Source of the DNA: Nocardia bovistercoris
Lineage (GTDB): Bacteria; Actinomycetota; Actinomycetes; Mycobacteriales; Mycobacteriaceae
Length of the DNA stretch: 64,000 nucleotides
Assembly (NCBI RefSeq): GCF_015674855.1
Contig: NZ_JADMLG010000017.1
Coordinates: 62,001 to 126,000 of the forward strand
Direction: 5' to 3'
Below the pieces are notes generated by a model. That model saw only the letters and a program-made list of their open reading frames with translations, did not search any database and was not told the DNA's origin. The position numbers and the translations under genes are program-made. Shown here piece after piece: positions 25,823 to 34,509 of this stretch (position 1 is its first letter; the number at the start of each line of letters is the position of its first letter).

Positions 25823-27066
25823 TGGTCGAATCCGTACCGGACGACAGCACCGCCGTCGGCGTCGGCCCGCTGGCAGGCATCACCGTGATCGCCCTCGAAC
25901 AGGCCGTATCGGCGCCCATGTGCACCCGCACCCTCGCCGATTTCGGCGCGCGGGTCATCAAAGTGGAGAATCCGGACGGCGGCGACTTCGCGCGCTACTA
26001 CGACGATGTGGTCAACGGGCAGGCCGCCCATTTCGTGTGGGTCAACCGGGGCAAGGAATCGATCACCCTCGACCTGAAATCCGAAGCGGGCGTGGAGATC
26101 CTGCACCGGCTGCTGGCCCGCGCCGACGTCCTGGTGTCCAATCTGGCGCCGGGGGCGACCGCGCGTCTGCGACTGCGGCCCGAGGATCTGGCGCTGCGGC
26201 ATCCGGATCTGATCTCGGTGGAGATCGACGGCTTCGGCGCGGGCGGCCCGCTGTCGCACAAACGCGCCTACGACCTGCTCGTGCAGGCCGAATCCGGGGT
26301 GTGCGCGGTCACCGGCACCGCCGACGCGCCCGCGAAACCCGGACCGCCGGTCGCCGACGTCACCACCGGGCTGTACGCGGCGCTGTCGATTCTGGCGCGG
26401 CTGACCGGGCGGCTGCGCGGTCGCGACGACGCTGGCAACGCCATCGCGGTCAGCCTGTTCGACACCATGGCCGAGATGATGGGCTACCACCTCACCTACG
26501 CCAGGCATTCCGGCGTCGACCTGCTCCCGCTCGGCATGAGCTCGCCCGCGGTCGCGCCCTACGGCGCCTACCGCACCGCCGACGGGCACACCGTCGTGCT
26601 CGGCACCACCAACGACCGCGAATGGCAGCGACTGGCCACCGACATCATCGGTCGCCCCGACCTGGCCGCCGACGAGCGTTTCCGCACCAATCCGGGGCGG
26701 GTGCGCCATCGCGCCGAACTCGACGCGGCCATCGGCGCGTGGTGTCTGAGCCACGAGCTGGCCGAGATCCAGAAGATCGCCGACGACGCGGGCATCGGCA
26801 ACTCCCGCTACAACCGGCCGAGCGAGGTCGTCGACCATCCGCAGTTGGTCGAGCGCGACCGGTGGCGCACCATCGAGACCCCGAACGGGCCGATTCCGTC
26901 GCTGCTGCCGCCCGCGGTGATCGACGGCTTCGAACCACCCATGGGCGCGGTGCCGGGCCTCGGCGCGCACACCGACGCCATCTTGGCCGAAATCGGTTGC
27001 GACGCGGAAGAAATCGCGGAACTGCGGGAGCAGCGGGTGCTCGGGCGGACCGGGGCGCGGCCGTGA
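25822..27066 (+). CDS. CaiB/BaiF family CoA-transferase
   Basis: This 414-residue class III CoA-transferase moves CoA between carboxylic acids. The opening LAGITVIALEQAVSAPMCTRTLADFGARVIKVE is typical, and the catalytic aspartate lies in RAYDLLVQAESG. VAPYGAYRTADGHTV and GIGNSRYNRPSEVV are also family features. The start and stop overlap both neighbours (1 bp and 4 bp). It could load CoA onto the pathway acid from a CoA product, sparing ATP. Substrates are not evident. Confidence 0.9.
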   Translation: MVESVPDDSTAVGVGPLAGITVIALEQAVSAPMCTRTLADFGARVIKVENPDGGDFARYYDDVVNGQAAHFVWVNRGKESITLDLKSEAGVEILHRLLARADVLVSNLAPGATARLRLRPEDLALRHPDLISVEIDGFGAGGPLSHKRAYDLLVQAESGVCAVTGTADAPAKPGPPVADVTTGLYAALSILARLTGRLRGRDDAGNAIAVSLFDTMAEMMGYHLTYARHSGVDLLPLGMSSPAVAPYGAYRTADGHTVVLGTTNDREWQRLATDIIGRPDLAADERFRTNPGRVRHRAELDAAIGAWCLSHELAEIQKIADDAGIGNSRYNRPSEVVDHPQLVERDRWRTIETPNGPIPSLLPPAVIDGFEPPMGAVPGLGAHTDAILAEIGCDAEEIAELREQRVLGRTGARP

Positions 27067-27971
27067 CCGCCGAACCGGTGCTGCTCACCCGCGACGAGGA
27101 CGGGGTGCGCACCCTCACCCTGAATCGTCCGCACCGCAAGAACGCCATCGACGCCGAACTGTGGGCGGCGCTTGCCGACGCGCTGCGGGAAGTTGCCACC
27201 GATCGTTCCGTGCGTGCGCTGGTCATCACCGGCGCGGGCGGGGCGTTCTGTTCGGGCGCGGATATCTCCGTGCCCGACAATGCCCATCCGATCTATCGGA
27301 TGCGGGCGCTCACCGACGTGGCCGCGCTGCTCTACGAACTGCCGCTGCCGACCATCGCCTCGGTCACCGGGGTCGCGGTGGGCGCGGGCTGGAATCTGGC
27401 GCTCGGCTGCGATCTTGTGGTCGCCGCGGCCGAGGCGAGCTTCTCGCAGATCTTCGCCAAACGCGGACTGTCCATGGATCTCGGCGGATCGTGGCTGCTG
27501 CCGAGGCTCGTCGGCTTGCAGCAGGCCAAGCGGCTGGCCATGCTCGCCGAAACCCTCGACGCCGCACAGGCGCACGCGCTCGGCCTGGTGACCTGGGTGG
27601 TGCCCGGCGCCGAAATCGACGCGTTCACCGCCGATCTGGCCGCCCGATTGGCCGCGGGCCCGCCGGTCGCGCTGGCTCAGATCAAGGCGCTGCTCAACGA
27701 CGGCTCCGCCTCGACCCACCGGGAAGCTCTCGCCGCCGAAGCCAGGGCGCAGGGCCTGAATTTCGCCACCGCGGACGCCAAGGAGGCGTTCGCGGCCTTC
27801 GCCGCGCGGCGCGAACCCACCTACACCGGGCGCTGGCTGATCGAACGCCCGCCCATCCGGTCCGCCGACGGTCGACGTGCGGGCGACGCACCTTCGACCG
27901 CGAGCGCGACGTCGGGCCACGACGGCGCGCTGTCGGGCGGCAACGCTGTTTCGAACGACACAGGGAGATGA
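27063..27971 (+). CDS. Enoyl-CoA hydratase/isomerase family protein with C-terminal extension
   Basis: This 302-residue crotonase-fold protein begins at GTG 27063, overlapping the CaiB stop. TLNRPHRKNAID, GAGGAFCSGADIS and VTGVAVGAGWNLALGCDLV mark the active site, and SMDLGGSWLLPRLVG carries the region of the catalytic acid. The fold should end near residue 257 (ARREPTYTGRW). The last 45 residues are a Ser/Gly/Ala-rich tail not seen in the other four hydratases of the window. The tail may be a late addition through loss of an earlier stop. Confidence 0.87.
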   Translation: MTAEPVLLTRDEDGVRTLTLNRPHRKNAIDAELWAALADALREVATDRSVRALVITGAGGAFCSGADISVPDNAHPIYRMRALTDVAALLYELPLPTIASVTGVAVGAGWNLALGCDLVVAAAEASFSQIFAKRGLSMDLGGSWLLPRLVGLQQAKRLAMLAETLDAAQAHALGLVTWVVPGAEIDAFTADLAARLAAGPPVALAQIKALLNDGSASTHREALAAEARAQGLNFATADAKEAFAAFAARREPTYTGRWLIERPPIRSADGRRAGDAPSTASATSGHDGALSGGNAVSNDTGR

Positions 27972-27975
27972 ATCC

Positions 27976-29121
27976 ATGCGCGAGGTAGTCATCGCAGGCG
28001 CGGTCCGCACCGCGGTCGGCAAGCGCAACGGCGGTCTGGCAGGTGTGCATCCGGCCGATCTGTCGGCGCTGGTGTTGCAGGCACTGGCCGAGCGCACCGG
28101 CATCGATCCGGTGATCGTGGACGACGTCATCTGGGGATGCGTCTCGCAGGTCGGCGATCAGTCCAGCAATATCGGCCGCTATTCGGTGCTGGCCGCGGGC
28201 TGGCCGGAGAGCATTCCCGGCACCACCGTGAACCGCGCGTGCGGATCCAGCCAGCAGGCCCTGGATTTCGCGGCGCAGGCGGTGCTGTCCGGTCAGCAGG
28301 ACGTGGTCGTCGCGGGCGGTGTCGAGGTGATGAGCCGCGTCCCGCTGGGCGCGGCCCGCGCCTCCGGCGCGCCCTACGGCCCGAAAGCCTTGGCACGCTA
28401 CGACGATTTCGCCTTCAACCAGGGCATCTCCGCCGAATTGATCGCCGAGAAATGGGGATTCGACCGCGCGGTGCTCGACGAGTACTCGGCGCGCTCGCAC
28501 GAACGCGCCGCCGCCGCGCAGGACGCGGGCGCGTTCACCGACCAGATCGTGCCCGTCGTCACCGAATCCGGGGTGGTCGACGCCGACGAAGGCATACGCC
28601 GCGGCACCACCGTCGAGAAGCTGGCCGGACTCAAGACCGCGTTCCGCGAGGACGGAGTCATCCACGCGGGCAACAGCTCCCAGATCTCCGACGGAGCGGC
28701 AGCGCTGCTGCTGACCACGCCGGAGAAGGCGCGCGAACTCGGACTGACCCCGCTGGCGCGCTATCGAGCGGGTGCGGTCGCCGGATCCGATCCGGTGCTC
28801 ATGCTCACCGGACCCATCCCGGCGACGGAGAAGGCGCTCGCGAAAGCCGGTCTGGCGCTGTCGGATATCGGCGTCTTCGAGGTCAACGAGGCGTTCGCGC
28901 CGGTGCCGCTGGCGTGGCTGGCCGAAACCGGCGCCGACCCGGCGCTGACCAACCCGCTCGGCGGCGCCATCGCACTCGGTCACCCGCTCGGCGGATCCGG
29001 TGCGGTGCTCATGACCCGGATGATCCACCACATGCGCGACAACGGGATTCGCTACGGATTGCAGACCATGTGCGAGGGCGGCGGCACCGCCAACGCGACG
29101 GTCGTCGAACTGATCTCCTGA
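27976..29121 (+). CDS. Thiolase (acetyl-CoA acetyltransferase, FadA-like)
   Basis: This 381-residue thiolase is of the standard degradative kind. The nucleophile is C89 (NRACGSSQQALDFAAQAV). VNEAFAPVPLAWL, NPLGGAIALGHPLGGSGAVLMTRM and the C-terminal CEGGGTANATVVE complete the active site. ATG 27976 lies 4 bp after the hydratase stop, with AGGGA upstream. It would release acetyl-CoA or propionyl-CoA at the end of the beta-oxidation turn carried out by this operon. Confidence 0.94.
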   Translation: MREVVIAGAVRTAVGKRNGGLAGVHPADLSALVLQALAERTGIDPVIVDDVIWGCVSQVGDQSSNIGRYSVLAAGWPESIPGTTVNRACGSSQQALDFAAQAVLSGQQDVVVAGGVEVMSRVPLGAARASGAPYGPKALARYDDFAFNQGISAELIAEKWGFDRAVLDEYSARSHERAAAAQDAGAFTDQIVPVVTESGVVDADEGIRRGTTVEKLAGLKTAFREDGVIHAGNSSQISDGAAALLLTTPEKARELGLTPLARYRAGAVAGSDPVLMLTGPIPATEKALAKAGLALSDIGVFEVNEAFAPVPLAWLAETGADPALTNPLGGAIALGHPLGGSGAVLMTRMIHHMRDNGIRYGLQTMCEGGGTANATVVELIS

Positions 29122-29140
29122 GCCGATCGGAGGAACGGCC

Positions 29141-30292
29141 GTGCGCCGAGAGCTCTTCACCGCCGACCACGAGGCATTCCGCCGACTGGTCCGCGATTTC
29201 ATCGACAAACAGATCGCGCCGAACTACGCCGCCTGGGAAAAGGATGGGCGGATGCCGCGCGAGACCTTCGCCGAGATGGGCGAACTCGGCATTCTCGGGT
29301 TCGCGCTGCCCGAGGAATACGGCGGCGCCGGGCTGCGGGACTACCGCTACAACGTGGTGCTCCAGGAGGAAGCCGCGCGCGCCATGGTCACGCTGGGCAC
29401 CGTGCGCACCCAACTCGACGTGATCCTGCCCTACTTTCTGGAATACGCCGACCAGAAACAGCGCGAGCGGTGGTTTCCCGGCATGGTGCGCGGCGAACTG
29501 CTCACCGCGGTCGCCATGACCGAACCCGGCACCGGCTCGGATCTCGCGGGCATGCGCACCAGCGCGGTTCGCGACGGCGACCACTACATCCTCAATGGCG
29601 CGAAGACTTTCATCACCGGCGGTCTGCTCGCGGATCTGGTGATCGTGGTCGCCCGCACCTCCAGCGATCCCGACAACCGGCGCGCGGGCCTGACCCTGCT
29701 CGTGGTCGAGGACGGCATGCCCGGATTCACCCGAGGCCGGATGCTGGACAAGATGGGCTGCAAGGTGCAGGACACCATGGAGTTGTCCTTCCAGGATGTC
29801 CGTGTGCCCGCGGAGAATCGGCTCGGCGAGGAGGGCGCCGCCTTCGGGTATCTCGGCCACAATCTGCCGCAGGAGCGGATGACGGTGGCGGTCGGGTCGG
29901 TGGCCCAGGCCCGCGCGGCCATCGCCGCCACCATCGAATATACAAGGGAGCGTAAGGCTTTCGGCACGCCGGTGTCCTCGTTCCAGAACACCAAATTCGA
30001 GTTGGCTGCCATGTCCGCCGAGGTCGAGGCCGCGCAGACGATGATCGACCGTGCGGTGGCCGATCTGGTCGACGGCGTGCTGTCGGGTGCGGACGCCGCG
30101 CGCACCAAACTGTTCTGCACAGAGGTCCAGGCCCGCGTGGTCGACCGCTGCCTGCAACTGTTCGGTGGCTACGGCTACATGATGGAATATCCCATCGCCC
30201 GCCTCTACACCGACGCCCGCGTCGCGCGCATCTACGCGGGCACCAGCGAGGTCATGAAGATGATCATCGCTCGCGACCTCGGCGTCTCCTGA
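29141..30292 (+). CDS. Acyl-CoA dehydrogenase, stand-alone type
   Basis: This 383-residue dehydrogenase starts at GTG 29141 behind CGGAGGA. It resembles long-chain and isovaleryl-type enzymes: ELLTAVAMTEPGTGSDLAGM, LNGAKTFITGGLLADLVIVVART, ERKAFGTPVSSFQNTKFELA and LFGGYGYMMEYPIARLYTDAR. The glutamate is E245 (LPQERMTVAVG), and the C-terminal IYAGTSEVMK has alanine at the MCAD-type position. It closes the operon, and its stop abuts the stop of the leftward SDR gene with no gap. Confidence 0.93.
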   Translation: MRRELFTADHEAFRRLVRDFIDKQIAPNYAAWEKDGRMPRETFAEMGELGILGFALPEEYGGAGLRDYRYNVVLQEEAARAMVTLGTVRTQLDVILPYFLEYADQKQRERWFPGMVRGELLTAVAMTEPGTGSDLAGMRTSAVRDGDHYILNGAKTFITGGLLADLVIVVARTSSDPDNRRAGLTLLVVEDGMPGFTRGRMLDKMGCKVQDTMELSFQDVRVPAENRLGEEGAAFGYLGHNLPQERMTVAVGSVAQARAAIAATIEYTRERKAFGTPVSSFQNTKFELAAMSAEVEAAQTMIDRAVADLVDGVLSGADAARTKLFCTEVQARVVDRCLQLFGGYGYMMEYPIARLYTDARVARIYAGTSEVMKMIIARDLGVS

Positions 30293-31018
30293 TCAGAACA
30301 ACCCGCCGCCCGCGCCGACGGTCTGCCCGGTGACCCACCGGGCAGCGTCGGACACCAGGAACCCGACGATGTCGGCGATGTCGTCGGGTTCGGCGAGGCG
30401 GCGCAGGGGAGTGGCGGAGGCGGCGTCGGCAGTGGATTTCGGGTCCGCCGTCGCCGCCAGCGCCTCGGTGCGCACCGCCCCCGGCGTGACGCTGTTGACC
30501 GTGATTCCGCGCGGGCCGAGTTCCCTGGCGAGCACCCGCACGAGCTGTTCGCCCGCCGCCTTGCTCGCGCCGTAGAGCCCGGTGCCGACGCGGTGCGTTG
30601 CGGTGACCCCCGAGGAGACGACGACGATTCTGCCGTTGTCGCGCAACCGATTCGCGGCTTCACGCAACCCGACGAAGGTGGCTTTCGCGTTCGTCTCGAA
30701 CATCAGGTCGTAATCCTCGTCGGTGGCCTGCGCGAGGGTTCCGAAACGGGTCGCGCCGACATTGTTCACGAACGCGTCGACTCCGCCGAAGCGTTCCTCG
30801 GCGAGGTCGAACAGTCCGCGCAGCTTCGTGGCGTCGGTGACATCGCCCTCGGCGGCGACCGCTCGACCGCCCGTCTCCTCGATCCGCGCGACGACCCGTC
30901 GGGCGGAGGCTCGGTCGGACCGGTAGTTGACCACGACCGTCGCCCCGTCGGCCCCCAGCCGTTCGGCGATCGCCCGCCCGATCCCGCGCGAACCCCCGGT
31001 GACGATCGCTACCGGCAT
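30293..31018 (-). CDS. SDR oxidoreductase
   Basis: This 241-residue short-chain dehydrogenase has TGGSRGIG, NYRSDRASA after the second beta strand (suggesting NADPH), NNVGAT, SSGVTATH and YGASKAAG. It starts at ATG 31018 with GGAGG upstream; a longer reading to 31213 runs through the neighbouring promoter. It is divergent from the MarR gene 90 bp away, so MarR probably controls it. Its stop abuts the dehydrogenase stop on the other strand. Confidence 0.88.
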   Translation of the reverse strand: MPVAIVTGGSRGIGRAIAERLGADGATVVVNYRSDRASARRVVARIEETGGRAVAAEGDVTDATKLRGLFDLAEERFGGVDAFVNNVGATRFGTLAQATDEDYDLMFETNAKATFVGLREAANRLRDNGRIVVVSSGVTATHRVGTGLYGASKAAGEQLVRVLARELGPRGITVNSVTPGAVRTEALAATADPKSTADAASATPLRRLAEPDDIADIVGFLVSDAARWVTGQTVGAGGGLF

Positions 31019-31096
31019 CTCCGACCTCCAATAGTCCATGAACTCGATAGTCGATATGCTCGACCAATTGGGCGATAGTGTCAACAGTCGATTCCC

Positions 31097-31102
31097 TAGA
31101 CT
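31097..31102 (+). promoter_or_regulatory. Probable -10 element of a leaderless MarR transcript
   Basis: TAGACT ends six bases before the MarR ATG at 31109, and no ribosome binding site is seen. This spacing is typical of leaderless actinobacterial mRNAs. ATAGTC repeats (31031, 31048) and ATAGTG at 31075 upstream may be regulator sites for the divergent pair. Confidence 0.5.
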
Positions 31103-31108
31103 TGCGGT

Positions 31109-31537
31109 ATGGCGACGGAGAATCCCGGTCTGGTAGCGGTGTTCGGACATCTGTATCGCGAGGTGCACGCGCTCTACCAGCTCGTGGCGCGCCGATTCGA
31201 CCTCACCGTGCAACAGGTCGAACTCCTGTGCCTACTCCACGGCGACCCGCCGTCCCTCGGTGCGCTCGCGACCGCCCTCGACTGCGACAAGACCAACGTC
31301 ACCGGCCTGGTCGACCGCCTCCAACGCCGCGGCTACCTCACCAGATCCACCGACCCCGTCGACCGCCGCATCACCCGAATCCAGCTCACCGATGACGGCA
31401 TCACCCTCGGCGACCGACTCCGCGCCGCCATCGCCCACGAACTGACCACCCGCCTACCGCAACCCGACCGCCCCCACCTCGTCACCGCCCTGCGTACCGC
31501 CGCCACGGCCCTGTCGGACAGCCGCCCACCCGCCTGA
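31109..31537 (+). CDS. MarR-family transcriptional regulator
   Basis: This 142-residue winged-helix regulator has FDLTVQQVELLCLLHGDPPSLGALATALDCDKTNVTGLVDRLQRRGYL, a textbook MarR helix-turn-helix and wing, followed by DRRITRIQLTDDG. It is divergent from an SDR gene, its probable target. The likely leaderless start is noted separately. It ends 8 bp before the stop of the convergent exonuclease gene. Confidence 0.9.
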   Translation: MATENPGLVAVFGHLYREVHALYQLVARRFDLTVQQVELLCLLHGDPPSLGALATALDCDKTNVTGLVDRLQRRGYLTRSTDPVDRRITRIQLTDDGITLGDRLRAAIAHELTTRLPQPDRPHLVTALRTAATALSDSRPPA

Positions 31538-31545
31538 CCCGCCGC

Positions 31546-32115
31546 TCACGCCGTGGCAGGCGTCGTCACCCGCCACGGAATTCTCCCCGCGATATCCAAC
31601 ACCAGCGCACCGATATTCCACGCATCATCGGCCCCACTGTGATGCCGCCCCTCCAGCGGAATTCCCGCGATCCGCAACGCCCCCGCCATTCCGTACCTTC
31701 GTCCGGTCCCGCGAGCCTCGGAGAACAGCGCTTTCGCATTCGTGTGCAGCGCCCGGAACGGATAAGTCACTCCCGTTGCCGCACACTGCCGCTCGAATTG
31801 CTTGCGATCGTAATCCCCCCACGAAGCCCACGGCCGACTCCCGGACTCGTACTCGACCGCGAGCACCCGGCAGGCCTGCGCGAAACGCACCCCGGCGTCG
31901 ACCTCCGCCTGCGTCAACCCGGTGAGCTCGGTACAGAACTCACTCACCGTCGACCGTTCCGGCCGAACTACGATCCGATGCTTCGAAATCCGTTCCCTCA
32001 CACCGAGATCAACAACGGTCAACCCGATCTCGATGATCTCACTCACCGCCCCCTCCGGCACCGCCCCCGACCAACAGGTCGCCTCGACATCCACCACATT
32101 CAACAACTCGTTCAT
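31546..32115 (-). CDS. DEDDh-type 3'-5' exonuclease (KapD/ERI-1-like)
   Basis: This 189-residue nuclease has the first acidic pair in VVDVEATCW (D9, E11), SEIIEIGLTVVD nearby, a central aspartate in WGDYDRKQFERQC, and a C-terminal HSGADDAWNI, which supplies the histidine and last aspartate. Stand-alone members act on RNA or short DNA. ATG 32115 is preferred; a longer frame to 32169 lacks a better start. It sits back-to-back, 246 bp from the Septu-like genes, pointing away. A link to defence is possible but unproven. Confidence 0.82.
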   Translation of the reverse strand: MNELLNVVDVEATCWSGAVPEGAVSEIIEIGLTVVDLGVRERISKHRIVVRPERSTVSEFCTELTGLTQAEVDAGVRFAQACRVLAVEYESGSRPWASWGDYDRKQFERQCAATGVTYPFRALHTNAKALFSEARGTGRRYGMAGALRIAGIPLEGRHHSGADDAWNIGALVLDIAGRIPWRVTTPATA

Positions 32116-32310
32116 TTCCCCGACCGTAGCCCCCACCCCAAACCCGCCACAATTCCTTATTTCCGCCACCGACCTGCCCCGAAACAGATGCCCGCCGGCC
32201 CCGTGATCGCCACGCTGCCGCTATCCGATGCTGGATGGAGCCTCGGCGGTGCCGGACATCCGGGCAGGCGTCCGCTGCCTGGACGTGCTGTGCACGGCAG
32301 GAGTCTCGTA

Positions 32311-32328
32311 GCGCCACGCCCGTGGCGC
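32311..32328. repeat. Short perfect hairpin upstream of the Septu operon
   Basis: GCGCCACG pairs with its complement around a 2-nt loop. It lies 33 bp before the GTG of the ATPase gene, upstream of its likely -10. It may be a terminator shielding the operon or a regulator site. Confidence 0.45.
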
Positions 32329-32349
32329 AAAGTTCCGCACTTGGGCTAG

Positions 32350-32355
32350 TAGGCT
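32350..32355 (+). promoter_or_regulatory. Probable -10 element of leaderless Septu operon
   Basis: TAGGCT ends six bases before the GTG at 32362, the same spacing as at the MarR gene. No Shine-Dalgarno sequence precedes the GTG. Confidence 0.45.
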
Positions 32356-32361
32356 CTGCGG

Positions 32362-33696
32362 GTGCATATCGTCGAGATACGGCTAGAGGGTATTCGTGGA
32401 TTTCCCTCCGGTGACCGCGCGGTCTCATTGGCTTTCGCGCGGAAGGACGGTTCGCTGCCGCGTTGGATCGTGATCGCGGGGCGCAACGGCGCGGGGAAAT
32501 CGACGTTCTTGCAGGCGTTGGCGTTGGCGATCGCGGGCCCGTCTGTCGCTCGGCTCCTGGCGGAAACGTTCCGGGGCTGGATTCGGGACGGTGAAACGCA
32601 AGCCCGTGGTGCGGTGAAACTCCGGTTCAGTGACGAGGATGGGTTCACCGCAGGCCGCAAACCCACCTTCGAGCCGTGGGCGGCGATGGAGTGGGAGCGT
32701 GCGGGCGGACCTGAGCCGACGGTGGGCAGAGCTGCGGTCGGGGGGAACTGGACGCCCCGTCGCGGCCCATGGGCGGAGAATCCTCGCGGTTGGTTCACCG
32801 CTGGATACGGGCCTTTCCGGCGGTTGTCGCCCGCACCGACCGAGGCGCAGCGACTGATGATGTCACCGGGGCGGCCCGCCGCGTTGGCCAGTCTGTTCCG
32901 TGAGGACGCTTCCCTGTCGGAATCGGTGGTGTGGCTTCAACAGATCTATTTGCGTCGCCTCGAAGGTCGTCCGGAAGCCGAGGCGATCGAAGAACTTGTC
33001 CTGCGACTGCTCGACGACGGACTGCTCCCCGAGGGCATGCGGGTCGAGAAGGTCGATTCGGAGGGTTTGTGGGTGCGAACCCCGGAGGGACGCACCCTGG
33101 CGTTGGCGTCACTGAGCGACGGCTATCGGACAGTCGCAGGGCTCGTCCTCGATCTCATCAAACAGTTGGTGTCGGCCTTCGATTCGGTAGCGATAGATCA
33201 GGGTTCGGACGGCCGCGTTCGAGTTCTGCACCAGGGTGTCGTACTCATCGACGAAATCGACGTCCATCTACATATCGAATGGCAGAAACGCATCGGGTTC
33301 TGGCTCAAGGATCATTTTCCGAACATGCAGTTCTTGGTAACCACGCATAGTCCGTTCATCTGTCAGGCCGCCGATGAGGGCGGGCTGATTCGGCTGTCGC
33401 CCGCATGGGAGCAGGATGCGGGCGCCGAGATACTGATGGGTGAGGAATTCAACCGCGTGGTCAACGGTAGCGTCGATGAAGCCGTGATGACCGAACTGTT
33501 CGGGCTCGACTCCGTATTGTCGGAGTCCGCGCGTGACTCGCGCCTGCGGCTGGCGGTGATCGAGGCCACGGCGCTGAAGCGTGAACTGACCGCCGCAGAG
33601 CGGGAAAGTCTGGCGGAGTTGCGGTCCAAAGTGCCGACGAGTCAGGCCGACCGCGCCGTGCAACTGCTGATGATGCACGAACGCAGCGATCAGTGA
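32362..33696 (+). CDS. ptuA: PtuA-like AAA/ABC-type ATPase of a Septu defence system
   Basis: This 444-residue ATPase is of the SMC/RecF-like AAA_21/AAA_15 kind used in anti-phage systems. Walker A GRNGAGKST is at 40-48, the signature LSDGYRT at 251-257, Walker B VVLIDEID at 293-300 and the H-loop TTHSPFIC from 327. The N-terminal IRLEGIRGF is typical of OLD/Septu ATPases. It overlaps by 4 bp a gene for an HNH nuclease, the two-gene layout that defines Septu (PtuA-PtuB). No TOPRIM domain is present, which argues against OLD nucleases. Activity against phage here is inferred. Confidence 0.85.
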   Translation: MHIVEIRLEGIRGFPSGDRAVSLAFARKDGSLPRWIVIAGRNGAGKSTFLQALALAIAGPSVARLLAETFRGWIRDGETQARGAVKLRFSDEDGFTAGRKPTFEPWAAMEWERAGGPEPTVGRAAVGGNWTPRRGPWAENPRGWFTAGYGPFRRLSPAPTEAQRLMMSPGRPAALASLFREDASLSESVVWLQQIYLRRLEGRPEAEAIEELVLRLLDDGLLPEGMRVEKVDSEGLWVRTPEGRTLALASLSDGYRTVAGLVLDLIKQLVSAFDSVAIDQGSDGRVRVLHQGVVLIDEIDVHLHIEWQKRIGFWLKDHFPNMQFLVTTHSPFICQAADEGGLIRLSPAWEQDAGAEILMGEEFNRVVNGSVDEAVMTELFGLDSVLSESARDSRLRLAVIEATALKRELTAAERESLAELRSKVPTSQADRAVQLLMMHERSDQ

Positions 33697-34397
33697 TCCC
33701 CATTGCCCGCGATGAGCTGTCGTCGCGGACCATGCGCACGCTGCGTGCCAGGCAGGGGCGCGTCGATTCCGCCGCCGACCCCACGACGAAGGCGGCCGCG
33801 TCGTGGCGGACCTTCTCGGGAAATGCTCGCGACGAAGTCCTGAATGTCCTGCGTGGGATGTGTTCAGGTCTGGAGCGTTGCATGTACTGCGAGGACAGCC
33901 AGGGGACCGATATCGACCATTTCCGTCCGAAGACGAGCTATCCGGAGTGGGCCTTCGCGTGGGAGAACTATCTGCTGGCGTGCTCGCGATGCAACAGCAA
34001 TCACAAGCGGGATCGCTTTCCCCTGCGCCGCGGTCGAGCGCTGCTGATCGATCCCACCGGCGCCGATCCGTTCGCACACCTGGCGTTATCGCTGAGCACC
34101 GGGCTTTACGTGGGTCTCGACGATATCGGCGAGACATCCATAGATGTCTACGGGCTCAATCGCGAGATCTGCGTGGGCGGTCGTCGCACCGCGTGGATAG
34201 CTCTGTGTGCGTTGATCCGTGACTACGAGAAGTCGTCTGTGGGGTCTCGTCGGGACATCCTGGAGACCTGTACGCGATTCCCGTTTCAGGGTGTCCGCTA
34301 CTGGCTGGCCAGAGTGCTGGCTGAAGGTGATCAGACCGGAGCGGTGCCCGAAGATGTGCGGGACATCGTCGCCAGGTTCGGTGAGCTCTTGCCGTAA
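33693..34397 (+). CDS. ptuB: PtuB-like HNH endonuclease of a Septu defence system
   Basis: This 234-residue nuclease starts at GTG 33693, overlapping the ATPase stop by 4 bp. It has a zinc-stabilised HNH core: C63-x2-C66, then D75-H76 in TDIDHFRPK, and C97-x2-C100 in NYLLACSRCNSNHKRDRFP, with N101 and a histidine close by. It should cut nucleic acid when released or activated by the ATPase. The C-terminal half (SIDVYGLNREI) matches the usual form of HNH proteins paired with AAA ATPases. It also resembles RloB/retron-linked HNH partners, but no reverse transcriptase is near. Confidence 0.85.
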   Translation: MIPIARDELSSRTMRTLRARQGRVDSAADPTTKAAASWRTFSGNARDEVLNVLRGMCSGLERCMYCEDSQGTDIDHFRPKTSYPEWAFAWENYLLACSRCNSNHKRDRFPLRRGRALLIDPTGADPFAHLALSLSTGLYVGLDDIGETSIDVYGLNREICVGGRRTAWIALCALIRDYEKSSVGSRRDILETCTRFPFQGVRYWLARVLAEGDQTGAVPEDVRDIVARFGELLP

Positions 34398-34509
34398 TGC
34401 TCGCGGTGCGATGGGTGTCCGGCTCGGAGTCGGGCCACGATCCGAATCGATGGTGTCTCGTTGACGGGGTGGCAGACCGAAATATGTTCCCGACCAATAG
34501 AAATTCCGG

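Noticed and set aside
32362..34397. Retron or OLD/Gabija system as explanation for the ATPase
   Set aside because: No reverse transcriptase, ncRNA, TOPRIM domain or UvrD-like helicase is present; the ATPase plus HNH pair fits Septu better.
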